DNA of 64,000 nt from Xanthomonas sontii (GCF_040529055.1 NZ_CP132342.1:806001-870000), one strand, 5' to 3'. Positions 23,343 through 31,912 are shown, numbered from the stretch's first letter. Notes: generated by a model not told the origin, from the sequence alone. Program-made: numbers and translations.

Positions 23343-23795
23343 ATGAGTAAGTACACCTTCGAAATAGAGCATTTTCTGTCCGACTGCGAAGTCGCTGCAC
23401 TTGAGGCAGAGTGTGCGCCCTCGCTGCGGATGCTCAACCTGCGGTACACGCCAGACGTGGATCTTTCGCAAGGCCACCTGCCGGACGCCGAGTATCTCGA
23501 TGTGGTTCGCACGTCATGGCTGCTGGATGAAGCGACCGACCGTCCCGAACACACGATGTTGGTCGAGGGGCTTGGTTTCGCCTTTGGCAAGTTGTTGCAG
23601 CAACGCACCACCCTGCGTTGGTGCATGGTCCGCGACAGCTACGGGACTTTCTTCTCGATGGGTCGGCTGGACGCGAACCCTGCCAAGATTTCTGTTCCTG
23701 TCTTCAGTTACGTCGAGAAGCGGGAAACGCTGATGAACGGAGAGGTCTTCAGCGACTTCTTCAAGCAAGTCTCACCCGATGTGCTCGGCGCTTGA
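23343..23795 (+). CDS. DUF3806-type immunity-like protein
   Basis: A 150-residue cytoplasmic protein. The motifs TSWLLDEATDR, EGLGFAFGKLLQQRTTLRWC, DSYGTFFSMGR and SVPVFSYVEKRETLM match DUF3806, a domain common among predicted immunity proteins (W-LLDE, then ALGxAFG, then tglrW and D-YG). Start at the ATG 23343; an upstream in-frame ATG at 23334 adds three residues. No toxin gene adjacent. Confidence 0.65.
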   Translation: MSKYTFEIEHFLSDCEVAALEAECAPSLRMLNLRYTPDVDLSQGHLPDAEYLDVVRTSWLLDEATDRPEHTMLVEGLGFAFGKLLQQRTTLRWCMVRDSYGTFFSMGRLDANPAKISVPVFSYVEKRETLMNGEVFSDFFKQVSPDVLGA

Positions 23796-23890
23796 GCAGA
23801 CATGGACATGGTCTTTGTAGCTGGAGTACGCCCCGACATTGGGCCAATGCTGGCTAACAAGGCGACGCACTCAAACATGGATATCCGCTC

Positions 23891-24283
23891 ATGACCACCC
23901 ACCCAAAAGGCCTTTCTCCCGTCGGCTGGTATGTCGGTAGCTACGTGATTCGCTTCGTCGAGCTCGATGTTCTCGGTAACGACGATCCGCAAGAGGAATT
24001 TCTCGTATGGGAGAACACGATCATCGTCAGCGCGCCCGATTTTGACGAGGCCTACAGGAAGGTTGTTGCCGTGGCCGAGACGACAACCGAGCCCTACAAG
24101 GGCGGTCCCGACGGGGTGCCTGTCCAGTGGGTCTTCGAAGGTGTCACGCAACTCCTGCCGATCTACGAGTCGCTCGAAGATGGGTCGGAAATCATGTACG
24201 AGGAACACGCGTCCATGCGGCTCGATGTGCTGAGACAGAGGGTGATGTCACTGGATGCTTTGAAGGATCAACTGAATGCATGA
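23891..24283 (+). CDS. DUF4288-type protein
   Basis: A 130-residue acidic protein. The sequence WYVGSYVIRFVELDV, EEFLVWENTIIVSAPDFDEA and the later VQWVFEGVTQLLPI follows the DUF4288 pattern (W-Y, a pair of strands, an A-D-EEA helix, then W-F-GV). The family is found in immunity and restriction-type contexts. It starts at an ATG eight bases after a GATATCCGC stretch with no strong ribosome site. The next gene is 47 bases downstream. Confidence 0.65.
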   Translation: MTTHPKGLSPVGWYVGSYVIRFVELDVLGNDDPQEEFLVWENTIIVSAPDFDEAYRKVVAVAETTTEPYKGGPDGVPVQWVFEGVTQLLPIYESLEDGSEIMYEEHASMRLDVLRQRVMSLDALKDQLNA

Positions 24284-24330
24284 CGGCGACCTCGAACTGC
24301 CACCGAGGCCATCAGCGAGGGTGAATTGCC

Positions 24331-24666
24331 ATGGACCGAAGCAATATCAGGTTCTATTCCGAAAGAGAGCAACAGGACTTTTGTCTCCATTTGTGGTACG
24401 AGCTCACCATTGCGGGACGCGCCATCTGGAGCGACGCTCAGCTCGACCAATCGAGCAAGCTGGAGGCGCTGAAGTGGCTGAATGAGATCCAGCATCACGT
24501 CCACAACGCTTACCGGCGTAGTGGTGAGGGAACGCTCTCCCCGCTATGTGAGCGCATCATCGCATTCTGCAAAGAGGCACGCTGCCTTGCGTTTCATGTG
24601 CGCGTCGCGCTTGATCGCGCGGTTGCCAAGGTGGCATCCGGTCATATCATTCCTTCGGTCGACTAG
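24331..24666 (+). CDS. hypothetical protein
   Basis: A 111-residue soluble protein, mostly helical by composition: FYSEREQQDFCLHLWYELTI, AIWSDAQLDQSSKLEALKWL, NEIQHHVHNAYRR. The C-terminus (FHVRVALDRAVAKVASGHII) is also helical. No family recognised. It sits in the same-strand series of immunity-like genes. Confidence 0.5.
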   Translation: MDRSNIRFYSEREQQDFCLHLWYELTIAGRAIWSDAQLDQSSKLEALKWLNEIQHHVHNAYRRSGEGTLSPLCERIIAFCKEARCLAFHVRVALDRAVAKVASGHIIPSVD

Positions 24667-24862
24667 CGATCCGACAATCCACGGTCACATGGCGATGATC
24701 GCGGCTGATCCCATGACGTATTGGATTGGCCTTGTGATAAGTGTGATCTCGATGGTACGCAAGGCGGGCATCATGTGGTCACGCTTGGCTCAAGAACATG
24801 CCATATCCGTCCCATACCCAGGCGCTTCTTGCTTGTCGACCACGAGCCTTCAGGAGCCCCGT

Positions 24863-25456
24863 ATGCGATTCATCCTCGTTACTGCCCTGTTCCTGTCCAC
24901 TTCCTCGGCCGTGGCCAGTAGCACGATGTGTGAGTTCTATGCGCCACCCGGCGCGCCAGTGCCGGATCTGGAATTTCTCGGCTACGACAAGATTGGTGGG
25001 ATCCTCATTCAAGACAAGAATGGGCCACGCAGTCTTCCGCAAGGTTCCTACAAAGTCGTTGCGTTGGATCACAGCGCTAGCAGGATCGACCTGACCTACG
25101 CCAATCCAGGCGATCACTCGCTTCCACCGAGCTTCAGGCTAAGGGGAGCAGGGCCGGACATGACCTTGACGGTGCGTGGCAAGACGTACAAGGGCAAACT
25201 AAGTTGCGGGGCGTGGTTAGCTATCTGCGACCCCCTGGTCGTCAACCAGCGCTGTGCCGCTGAGCTGAAGGCTGGGACTGGGGCCTCTACGGAACCAGGA
25301 ACCTGTTGGCGGCCTGTGTGCACTGGGCGGTTGTTTGGAGAAGCCGTAGTGAAGAGTATGGATTGGAGTCACGTGGTTCCTCCCTATAGACTGGAATTTA
25401 TCCAACCCAACGACAATTCACGCGGATCGACTCAAAAGAGGCAACTTGCAACATGA
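24863..25456 (+). CDS. exported protein, C-terminal part suspect
   Basis: A 197-residue protein with a signal peptide (ILVTALFLSTSSAVAS). The mature domain to about residue 120 has CEFYAPPGAPVPDLEFLGYD, QGSYKVVALDHSASRIDLTY and MTLTVRGKTYKGKLSC, a beta-rich fold I do not recognise. The remaining ~75 residues (GTGASTEPGTCWRPVCTGRL and on) look unlike coding sequence of the same protein, so an ancestral stop near GKLSC may have been lost. The ATG at 24863 follows a CAGGAG site; the longer open frame upstream is not used. The stop overlaps the next start by 4 bases (ATGA). Confidence 0.5.
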   Translation: MRFILVTALFLSTSSAVASSTMCEFYAPPGAPVPDLEFLGYDKIGGILIQDKNGPRSLPQGSYKVVALDHSASRIDLTYANPGDHSLPPSFRLRGAGPDMTLTVRGKTYKGKLSCGAWLAICDPLVVNQRCAAELKAGTGASTEPGTCWRPVCTGRLFGEAVVKSMDWSHVVPPYRLEFIQPNDNSRGSTQKRQLAT

Positions 25457-25866
25457 AAAGGGTCTCTCTACTCGCCGTGTTGGCGCTCAGCGTGTTGCCA
25501 CCCGCCGTCGACGCCAAAGACCTCTTCGCCAAAGATCGCTGCAAGGCCGCGTACGAGTATCACTTCCTCAATAGGGCCGTGGCGTTCGAGGATTGGACAG
25601 GGGTAGAAATTTTGCTTGAAGGAGGCGCAGACCCAAACGGCCGTGGCTATGCGCAGATCACGGAGTGCGTTCGCCTTCCAGGCGAGTTCAGCTCCCCACT
25701 CGCACTGGCAGTGAGGAATGGCAACGCCGACCTCGTTCGCTTGCTACTGAAATATGGGGCAGATCCTAATCTTCCGGAAGGAGAGTCGGTGACCCCAACG
25801 GGAATTGCACGCGGCATGGCTTCTCCGGCCATCCTGCAACTGCTGCTTGAGCATGGCGGAAGATAG
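25453..25866 (+). CDS. exported ankyrin-repeat protein
   Basis: A 137-residue protein with a signal peptide (VSLLAVLALSVLPPAVDAK) and two to three ankyrin repeats: LNRAVAFEDWTGVEILLEGG, then ADPNGRG, SPLALAVRNGNADLVRLLLK, YGADPNL, and a last half repeat SPAILQLLLEHGG. Small periplasmic ankyrin proteins often act as protein-protein adaptors or immunity proteins. Its start overlaps the previous gene, suggesting coupled translation. Confidence 0.75.
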   Translation: MKRVSLLAVLALSVLPPAVDAKDLFAKDRCKAAYEYHFLNRAVAFEDWTGVEILLEGGADPNGRGYAQITECVRLPGEFSSPLALAVRNGNADLVRLLLKYGADPNLPEGESVTPTGIARGMASPAILQLLLEHGGR

Positions 25867-25917
25867 GCGCAGTGCCTTGTTCGTGCGAGATCGCATCAAT
25901 CTGCCGCTAACGGACGC

Positions 25918-26181
25918 ATGACCACATTCCAATTCCAACCACGCTGGAAGGAAGAACTCGTCTGCACCGGCCCGGGCGGCGAATTCGTTCTGGATTTCCC
26001 GATGGGCGTGCCGACGGTCTACGTGCCCACCGAGCATGCCTGGGCGCAGAGTGCACCTGCATGGGCGCGCGACCTGTGGCCGGTGTTCAAGGCCGAGCTG
26101 GAAGCCTGGTGCGACGAGCGCGACTTGCAGTTCTTCCTGGATGGATCGGCCAAGTGCTACGGAGCCACTGCCAAGGTCTAG
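25918..26181 (+). CDS. small hypothetical protein
   Basis: An 87-residue acidic protein, FQFQPRWKEELVCTGPGGEF, VLDFPMGVPTVYVPTEHAW, LWPVFKAELEAWCDERDL. No signal peptide, no family recognised. The compact sequence with many aromatic and acidic residues would fit an immunity protein, but that is a guess from context. Confidence 0.5.
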   Translation: MTTFQFQPRWKEELVCTGPGGEFVLDFPMGVPTVYVPTEHAWAQSAPAWARDLWPVFKAELEAWCDERDLQFFLDGSAKCYGATAKV

Positions 26182-26251
26182 GTGAACACGCTGACAGCAG
26201 GTGGATGCGCCTGGCTTGGTATCCTGGCGCGCCATCGCTGCAAGGCCCCCA

Positions 26252-26710
26252 ATGAGCCAGAGTAAAGAGCGCGCTGACACGACGAACGCCCCGCTGTACC
26301 ACTTGATCGCGCCGGAATCGCACGAGATGCTCGGCCCGTGGGCGGACGCGTTCCCGGCATACACCGTCGTGGTTGGCTACTCGAGTCTCGGCCACTTCTT
26401 TCTGCATGATCCGGCCAGCCACGAGTACGCGGTGCTGCATCCGTTCAAGGCTGCCGGCAAGTCGTATGGCGCGCATGCCTCCACCGCGGCGTTCGAGGCG
26501 GCTATCTTGCGCGATCCGGGCTTCGAGGCGTATGTGTTGCGCGGCGACCATGTACGGGCTATCGCGGCGCGTCTTGGCCCGTTGAAGCCCGGGCAGATCT
26601 ACATTCCGCAGCCGTATCCGACGCTGGGCGGCACGGAAGCGCCCGAGACGTACGACAAGGGGGATGTATGGGTCTTTGCGGACCTGGTCGCGCAAAGCGT
26701 GGGGTTGTGA
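26252..26710 (+). CDS. T6SS immunity-like protein (Tdi1/DUF1851 type)
   Basis: A 152-residue protein from the ATG at 26252. It contains YTVVVGYSSLGHFFLHDPAS, EYAVLHPFK, FEAAILRDPGFEAYVLRGD, and the C-terminal PGQIYIPQPYPTLGGTE followed by VWVFADLVAQSVG. The last part is the pattern of the Tdi1/DUF1851 C-terminal domain (G-vP-laLGG.., then hla-la), found in immunity proteins against type VI secreted DNases. No effector or secretion gene is nearby, so it would be an orphan. Confidence 0.6.
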   Translation: MSQSKERADTTNAPLYHLIAPESHEMLGPWADAFPAYTVVVGYSSLGHFFLHDPASHEYAVLHPFKAAGKSYGAHASTAAFEAAILRDPGFEAYVLRGDHVRAIAARLGPLKPGQIYIPQPYPTLGGTEAPETYDKGDVWVFADLVAQSVGL

Positions 26711-26817
26711 CGCAAACTGGAATGAAGCCGCGGGAGGCGATCTTCCAAGCGACAACCCAGGCAGCACTGGATCGCCGCCTGGATCAAACGCAACGCCAGC
26801 ACCGCAGAGGCCGCGCC

Positions 26818-27495
26818 TCAGCGCTTCGCCGCCTTGCGCCGGTACACACCATTGAAGCTGACGTTGGCGCCACCGCACTCCAGGTTGTCCGAGGCCACCA
26901 GCAGATCGCCGACCAGCTGCAGGCGGACCTTGCAGTCGTCCTGGCTGAGTTCCAGCCGATTGCCTTCCGGAAAGCCGCGCGCAGTCACGGCGCCAAGGTG
27001 CGGCCCACCAGGCGCTTGATCTGGGGTCGGGTTGGCGCTGGGCCAGTAGGCATCGCCGTTGGCGGTGATGGTGCCGTCGCCGTTGGCGATCAGTTGCAGT
27101 TCGTTGTCGCCGTCGTGCCACTGGCCGACCCAGGCCTGCGGCTTCGGTGCGGTCGTCGCCGGCAGTGGCTGCACGCTGGACGCCGCCACCCAGCCGGCGC
27201 TGCCGCCGACCTTGTTGGGGTAGAACGCGCAGACGAAGCCGCCCTGGCGCTGCGCCAGGATCACGGTGTCGTCCTTGACCACATAGGCGCGCTGCCGGCA
27301 CGCGGCCTCGCCCTTGGCCGGGCAACCGTCGTCGTCGTTGAGCAGGTACAGGCGCGGCACAGCGACCTTGGCGAGCGAGAACCCGGCCGTGCTCATGGGG
27401 AAGCCGCCGTTGCGGCACATCGCGGTGTCCTCGTCCGGCGCCGCGTAGGCCAGTGCGGGAACCGCCAACAAGGCGAGCAGCCAAGTCTTGTGCAT
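26818..27495 (-). CDS. exported protein of unknown function
   Basis: A 225-residue protein on the minus strand, the only minus gene in this island part. The signal peptide is TWLLALLAVPALAYA. The mature part has CRNGGFPMSTAGFSLAKVAV, RLYLLNDDDGCPAKGEAACR, an SH3-like stretch (RAYVVKDDTVILAQRQGGFV, GWVAASSVQPL) and a C-terminal beta domain (WVGQWHDGDNELQLIANGDG, KVRLQLVGDLLVASDNLEC). The start at 27495 is chosen at the signal peptide; the longer frame upstream lacks coding character. Domain layout suggests a periplasmic inhibitor or binding protein. Function not known. Confidence 0.6.
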   Translation of the reverse strand: MHKTWLLALLAVPALAYAAPDEDTAMCRNGGFPMSTAGFSLAKVAVPRLYLLNDDDGCPAKGEAACRQRAYVVKDDTVILAQRQGGFVCAFYPNKVGGSAGWVAASSVQPLPATTAPKPQAWVGQWHDGDNELQLIANGDGTITANGDAYWPSANPTPDQAPGGPHLGAVTARGFPEGNRLELSQDDCKVRLQLVGDLLVASDNLECGGANVSFNGVYRRKAAKR

Positions 27496-27669
27496 CACAG
27501 TCGCTCCAGAGGTGGGGCAATAGTGTGGTGCATGCCGGGTGAACCGGTGGCGAGCGAATTGGCAGGTGAGGACATCGACGCCGAGGAACACCTCGACCTG
27601 TAAGTTGGCTGCCATCAAGCACGCCGCGGGGATACCCTTGCCGCGGTCCAGATTTCAGAGGGTGGTGGA

Positions 27670-28104
27670 ATGGCAGTGAAGTAACGGGCGGGCGATGTCT
27701 TCGCGATCCCGTCGGATGCGGGAACGTACGCGCTCTGCCAAGTGCTGTGGGCGCCACAGGGCGACTATCGCAAGGTGATCGGCTTCTGTGTGCTGGAACA
27801 GCAGGCATCGGAACCGACGCTTGGCGCGTCGCCGAGCCGGCCGCTGCCGGTGCGCGATGGCGACAAGGACATCCGATTGCTGTTCACCGGCACCCAGAAA
27901 CTCAGGAGCGGCGAATGGCAGATCGTCGGCCACGCGCCGCTGCCCCAAGACGCCAGGGAGTTGCTGACCTTCCACATCGCCGGCGCCCTGCACGAAGGCG
28001 ACAGCTTCGTGCGGATGCTGTCGGTGGATGAGTACGCGCGCTATCCGTCGATGTCGGTGCTCGGATTCGAGCTGGTGCAGCGGCTGCTGAGCGACAGCCG
28101 GTGA
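27670..28104 (+). pseudogene. Imm26-type immunity gene with a stop at codon 5
   Basis: From the ATG at 27670, behind a GAGGGTGGTGG stretch, the frame reads MAVK, TAA (27682-27684), then RAGDVFAIPSDAGTYALCQV, which is the conserved opening of Imm26 proteins (GDvF.iPl..G.ya..qV). It continues to 28104 with LWAPQGDYRKVIGFCVLE, KLRSGEWQIVGHAPLP and SVLGFELVQRLLS. A CAA to TAA change would explain the stop. No good internal start lies before the conserved GDVF motif; the next ATG is 27742. Intact length would be 144 residues. Confidence 0.7.
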
Positions 28105-28217
28105 TCGGGGGCGCCGGCCGTTGACGGCCAGTGCCCGCTCGGCGAGCATCGCATGCAGCCTCGGCGCAGGGGCGTGGCCAACGCCGCACATCATTTCTGT
28201 CTGGATCAGGTGACACC

Positions 28218-28499
28218 ATGCCCGCAAGCCTGTTGACTGAGGTCGTCCTGCGCCCGCTGGTCGAGATCGTCCTCTACGGTCTGTGCTATGTCGTCGGCAT
28301 GCTCGTGGTACCCATGTTCTCGTTCGGTTACTACAGTGTCGAACCGTGGAGCAGCAAACGGCGCAGCAAATCCGGCAAGCGCAGCGCGTATCTGGCCCCA
28401 CGCGTGGTCTCGGCCGACACGGCGGCCTTCTGGGGTGGGTTTGCCCTGGTAGGCTTTGGGCTGTTGGGCTATGCGCTGTGGAGCGCGGCGGGCGCTTAA
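28218..28499 (+). CDS. two-helix membrane protein
   Basis: A 93-residue protein with hydrophobic segments at about 12-34 (EIVLYGLCYVVGMLVVPMF) and 69-89 (AAFWGGFALVGFGLLGYALW), separated by a strongly basic loop (SSKRRSKSGKRS) expected in the cytoplasm. Start at the ATG 28218. No family recognised. Confidence 0.55.
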   Translation: MPASLLTEVVLRPLVEIVLYGLCYVVGMLVVPMFSFGYYSVEPWSSKRRSKSGKRSAYLAPRVVSADTAAFWGGFALVGFGLLGYALWSAAGA

Positions 28500-28558
28500 C
28501 CTCGAAGCGGCTGCACCGCGCTACGCTCCCTGGCCTTGGACTGCAAAGGATTGCACCG

Positions 28559-29011
28559 ATGCCATATTCCGGCACCTGCTTCATCACGCGACACACGCTG
28601 TCGGCGCTGCGCGATCAGATTCACCAAAGGCCCGAACTGGTGATGGCGCTCGAAGGCTTGATCGAGGTGGAAGAGGAGCACTTTCCTGATCCACCGATCT
28701 ACGCTGCGCTGTCGCATCTGGCGCAATGCACGGCATGCCAGGCCTGGAGCGCGCTCTGGCTGGAGGCGCAGTTTCCCGAGAGCGGGGCGTGGCGCGAGCG
28801 CGTCGCTCGCTACTGCTGCTTCAGCATGTTCGAGGCAGTGACCAAGCCGGACAGGGTGGTGCGGATCGGGTTCGAGTTGTTCCGTGGCGAGGATCCGACC
28901 TGGTACCTCAATGACGCGATCTGTGTGCAGTTCTGTCCGTGGTGCGGGCAGCGCCTGCCCGATCGTCCGTTCGAGCCGGATCTGGAGCCAGAGCCGGAGC
29001 CAACACCATGA
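28559..29011 (+). CDS. cytoplasmic protein with treble-clef zinc site
   Basis: A 150-residue protein. Helical N-terminus (SALRDQIHQRPELVMALEGL, IEVEEEHFPDP), a CTACQAW pair in the middle and FCPWCGQRLPDRPFEPD near the end; the last motif is a typical small zinc-binding CxxCGxxL loop. The C-terminus is an acidic Pro/Glu repeat (EPDLEPEPEPTP). Proteins with this end occur as short accessory genes near type VI effectors in xanthomonads. Function unknown. Confidence 0.55.
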   Translation: MPYSGTCFITRHTLSALRDQIHQRPELVMALEGLIEVEEEHFPDPPIYAALSHLAQCTACQAWSALWLEAQFPESGAWRERVARYCCFSMFEAVTKPDRVVRIGFELFRGEDPTWYLNDAICVQFCPWCGQRLPDRPFEPDLEPEPEPTP

Positions 29012-29413
29012 CGCGGTGCCGCCGCCGCGTCGCGGCCGTTTCAGTGCAACCGCGACAACCGCCGCCCGCCCTGTGGATGGCGTGGCGCTGCGATCGGTCT
29101 CAGGGCGTCTCTGGGCGCGCGTGCTGTCTACGGCGGATGCGATGAGTTGTCATGCAGGCATGCTGCAATGGATCTGGCCGGTTGCGGCACCATGGTGTCC
29201 GGCGTTGGTCGCTGGCTGCTGCGAGTGCCGTCTCTGCGTGCCGCAGGCGCCTGCGTAGGCCACGCGAGCTACATGACGTGCCGCACCGCTGTCCACCTGG
29301 ACCGCCGCGCGTGCGTTACCCTCCGGGACCGCCCATCCGCGCTTGCGCGCCATGACGCAGCCGCGCCGACGCGCGCGTCCGCCCCCCCGATCGTTCGAGA
29401 GTCAAGCTGCCGC
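29012..29413 (+). other. intergenic region, no gene seen
   Basis: Open frames here are short and low in coding character. No attC-like site or palindromic repeat was found. GC is back to chromosomal level. Confidence 0.4.
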
Positions 29414-29806
29414 ATGCATCCTGTCATCCATTTCCGCTCCCGTCTGCTCGAGGTGAGCGCCGAGCCGGAGAATCCGATCAATCCGATCCGCGGCAGCTCG
29501 CTGCTGGACTGGCTGCGCGTGCGTGTGGGCGACGCCATGGTCCTGTCCGAGCCGGACCCGGAGGACTGGGGCTGGGCCTCCGAAGCGGAATGCCAGGGGC
29601 GCACCTACCTGGTCGGCGCCTACGCCGAGGAAGAGGTCGATGGCAACCATACCTGGATGTTGCAGATCGAGAAGGAGCGTTCGTTCTGGGAGCGGCTGCT
29701 CGGCCGCCATGCGATGCGCGACGACGATCCGTGCTTTGCGCGGCTGCATGCGCTGATCGCGGCGGAACCGCGGTTCACCGACGTGGTGGTGGAACGCGAA
29801 CCCTGA
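29414..29806 (+). CDS. hypothetical acidic protein
   Basis: A 130-residue protein starting at the ATG 29414: HFRSRLLEVSAEPENPINPI, RGSSLLDWLRVRV, EPDPEDWGWASEAECQGRTY, LQIEKERSFWERLLGRHAMR. The DPEDWGW and ERSFWERLLGR motifs look conserved, but I cannot name the family. The longer frame upstream is rejected as non-coding. Soluble, no signal peptide. Confidence 0.55.
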   Translation: MHPVIHFRSRLLEVSAEPENPINPIRGSSLLDWLRVRVGDAMVLSEPDPEDWGWASEAECQGRTYLVGAYAEEEVDGNHTWMLQIEKERSFWERLLGRHAMRDDDPCFARLHALIAAEPRFTDVVVEREP

Positions 29807-29903
29807 CCGCCGGTAGGGCTGCGCGACGCGATGGCGCGGACTGCAGCACACGCGCCATCGCGCTTGGGTATGCTCGGCGGTCCCTCTCCATCCGCGTGCC
29901 ACC

Positions 29904-30350
29904 ATGCCGATCCGTACCCTGTCGCTGTTCCCGTTGCTGCTGATCGGCACCTCGCCCGAGCTGATGGCGGCGCCCAGGCATTGTCTGCCGTATGGCCCGA
30001 CTCAGGTCACCCTGTCCGGTATTCTGGCGCCGTCGCCCACCGACGCCGCCCCGCCTACTGTCCCGCACACGCATGCGCATCCGGACGCCGCTGCCGCTGC
30101 GGCAGCGACCCAGGAAGAGGTACTGATCCTGCCGCAGCCGCTGTGCGTGGCGGCGTCGGCGGATGGGCGCCAGCCGCGGCACGAGCAGGTGCGCCAGCTG
30201 CGGCTGGCGGTCACCGCGGACCAGGCCGCACACCTGCGCGAAGAAGGTGTCGGCCAGGTGGTGAGGGTGACCGGAACCCTGGCGCATGCGCCGATCGGGC
30301 CGGATGCACCGCCGCTGCGCTTGAGCGTGCTCGGGGTGGACAGCGACTGA
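29904..30350 (+). CDS. exported DUF4431-like protein
   Basis: A 148-residue protein with a signal peptide (LSLFPLLLIGTSPELMAA). The mature part has HCLPYGPTQVTLSGILAP, a His/Ala-rich insert (HTHAHPDAAAAAAAT), then EEVLILPQPLCVAASADG and VRQLRLAVTADQ, GVGQVVRVTGTLAHAP. This is the DUF4431 layout (C-Y-pV-L-G-L, then L-pLCV, then V-VtG-L-hA). Periplasmic. The His-rich insert is unusual for the family. Function unknown. Confidence 0.65.
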   Translation: MPIRTLSLFPLLLIGTSPELMAAPRHCLPYGPTQVTLSGILAPSPTDAAPPTVPHTHAHPDAAAAAAATQEEVLILPQPLCVAASADGRQPRHEQVRQLRLAVTADQAAHLREEGVGQVVRVTGTLAHAPIGPDAPPLRLSVLGVDSD

Positions 30351-30405
30351 AGGATGCCCTGGTGACGCGCTTTCGCTGCGATGTAGCGGCATGTGTCGTG
30401 GCCTT

Positions 30406-30470
30406 GTAGGAGCGGTTTCAGCCGCAACGGGCATTCCCGGGAAAGCCTGTCGCGGCTGAAGCCGCTCTAC
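30406..30470 (+). repeat. REP-like palindrome
   Basis: GTAGGAGCGGTTTCAGCCGC and the complementary arm GCGGCTGAAGCCGCTCTAC around GGCATTCCCGGGAAAGCC. It lies between the DUF4431 gene and the next exported protein. Confidence 0.85.
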
Positions 30471-30634
30471 GTGGTTGCAGTTCCGGTGAAATCGGATGTC
30501 TCCTGTTACCTAGGCATCTGGTTGCTGCGGTCACGCCGGCCGCTGGCGCACGAGGCAGCGCTCGCATTGACGCCGCGCAGCCACTGGTCGAGGATCGCCA
30601 TGCCGCACCTGGCGGCCCGAGGTGGCAACGATCC

Positions 30635-31126
30635 ATGAGAGGAATGCGCGTTCTGTGTGCGATAAGTCTGTGGCTGAGCGCGTTCGCCGCCATCGCGGGC
30701 GAGTCGCCGGCGCGCACGGTCCAGACGTTCTATGCCTGGGCGATCGCGCCCAAGCACGCCGATGGCGACGTTGCGCAGATGCGGCATCTGCTTGGGCGGG
30801 AACTGTTCGCGGCGCTGGAGGCGCAGCGCGCCTACGAGGCAGCCTGCGCCAAACTTGTGCCTGCAGACGTCAAGCCGCACATGCTCGACCAGAGCCCCTT
30901 CTTCCTGTGGCCGGACCAACCGACGGCGCTGGTCTCGACGACCGCGCAAGTCACCGGCGCCGCCGCGCAGGTGCGCGCCCGTCTGGCCATCGATGACCAG
31001 CAGTGGACGGATACGTTGGTGCTCGGCCGCCAGGACGGTCGCTGGGTGATCCTCGACATCGTGTGGCAGGAAGGCACGCTCACCCAGCGCCTGGCCGACT
31101 TTGCCGCGCAGCGCTGCACGCAATGA
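30635..31126 (+). CDS. exported DUF3828-like protein
   Basis: A 163-residue protein with a signal peptide (MRVLCAISLWLSAFAAIAG). The mature part starts TVQTFYAWAIAPKHADGDVA and has DQSPFFLWPD in the middle and DTLVLGRQDGRWVILDIVW near the end. This follows the DUF3828 pattern (fY-W, then D-fl-sQ, then g-W-I-dI) of small periplasmic proteins. Start at 30635 or the in-frame ATG nine bases on. The next gene follows after 28 bases on the same strand. Confidence 0.6.
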   Translation: MRGMRVLCAISLWLSAFAAIAGESPARTVQTFYAWAIAPKHADGDVAQMRHLLGRELFAALEAQRAYEAACAKLVPADVKPHMLDQSPFFLWPDQPTALVSTTAQVTGAAAQVRARLAIDDQQWTDTLVLGRQDGRWVILDIVWQEGTLTQRLADFAAQRCTQ

Positions 31127-31154
31127 CGTCGCCGGCGTAGACGAGGGAAGCGCG

Positions 31155-31472
31155 ATGGATGACGTCGGCAGTCGTACCGCGCTATTGCTGAGCCTGCAGC
31201 GCGCCTTGCTCGGTGAGGTGCACCCGCAGCTGCGGCAGGCCTCGATCGAGGCCGACCAGGCGCGCCGCGTGGTCCGGTTGCGCTTCGAATACGACGGCCC
31301 GCCGATGGAAGCGCCTCGCGAAAGCTGCTCGTGCGCCGCCACCGAGGTGATCGCGGACTTTCCGGCGAGCTGGGACCTCGAAGAAGTGCATGTCGCCGTG
31401 CCGATGCCGGAGCCGCTGCAGCCCCTGCAGCACGTGGCATACCGTCGCGCAGAACCGGACGCTTCGGCCTGA
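31155..31472 (+). CDS. small immunity-like protein
   Basis: A 105-residue soluble protein: LLLSLQRALLGEVHPQLRQA, SIEADQARRVVRLRFEYDG, CSCAATEVIADFPASWDLEE, VAVPMPEPLQPL. The helix-strand-strand order with ATEVIADFP is a pattern I associate with small xanthomonad proteins annotated only as hypothetical or immunity-like. No signal peptide. Function not known. Confidence 0.55.
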   Translation: MDDVGSRTALLLSLQRALLGEVHPQLRQASIEADQARRVVRLRFEYDGPPMEAPRESCSCAATEVIADFPASWDLEEVHVAVPMPEPLQPLQHVAYRRAEPDASA

Positions 31473-31912
31473 ATCACGCCGCTGGCGCGTGGCATCCTGG
31501 GTCCTATCGTTCCCCCGTGCCCGCGTCCACCACCCCGGGAATCGGCGTCGCCGAGGGAAACGCCTCGCGCAGCAGGTGCACGCCCTGCTGTGGCTTGGCC
31601 AGTGGCGTCAGGTCCTGGCGGTCGGCGCGCAGTTCGGCGCTGCGGTGCGGGGCGATGGCGTCGCGGCGGGCCTGCAGGTCCGGCTGCAGTTCGCCGTCGC
31701 GATGCATGAGGTCCGTAGATGTCCGCTGCGACGGCGTGGCGTGACGGTATGCGGTCACGCATCGTCGCGCCGTGGCCGCCGCGCCGTCATTGCAATGGCG
31801 GTGCAACACAGACGACATATCGTGCCGCGCTGCGCCACCGTATGGCGCATGCCGTCGCGGGCTGCTGCGCAAGCCGAACGGACTCGATTCTGCGCGCTCA
31901 CAAGGATCCGAC
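31473..31912 (+). other. intergenic region before the second TonB receptor
   Basis: No gene I can firmly support. A minus-strand frame 31504-31707 (67 residues, ending SATPIPGVVDAGTGER) has some coding character and might be a gene remnant. No operator like those at 640 or 44038 was found. Confidence 0.35.

Noticed and set aside
23162..23348. Short plus-strand frame starting MTCADRRMWIARFLAG
   Set aside because: Basic, low-information sequence with no ribosome site, overlapping the start of the DUF3806 gene.
31504..31707. Small minus-strand gene before the second receptor
   Set aside because: Some coding-like character at the C-terminus but no recognisable family, no ribosome site, and an Arg-rich N-terminus; noted only as a possible remnant.
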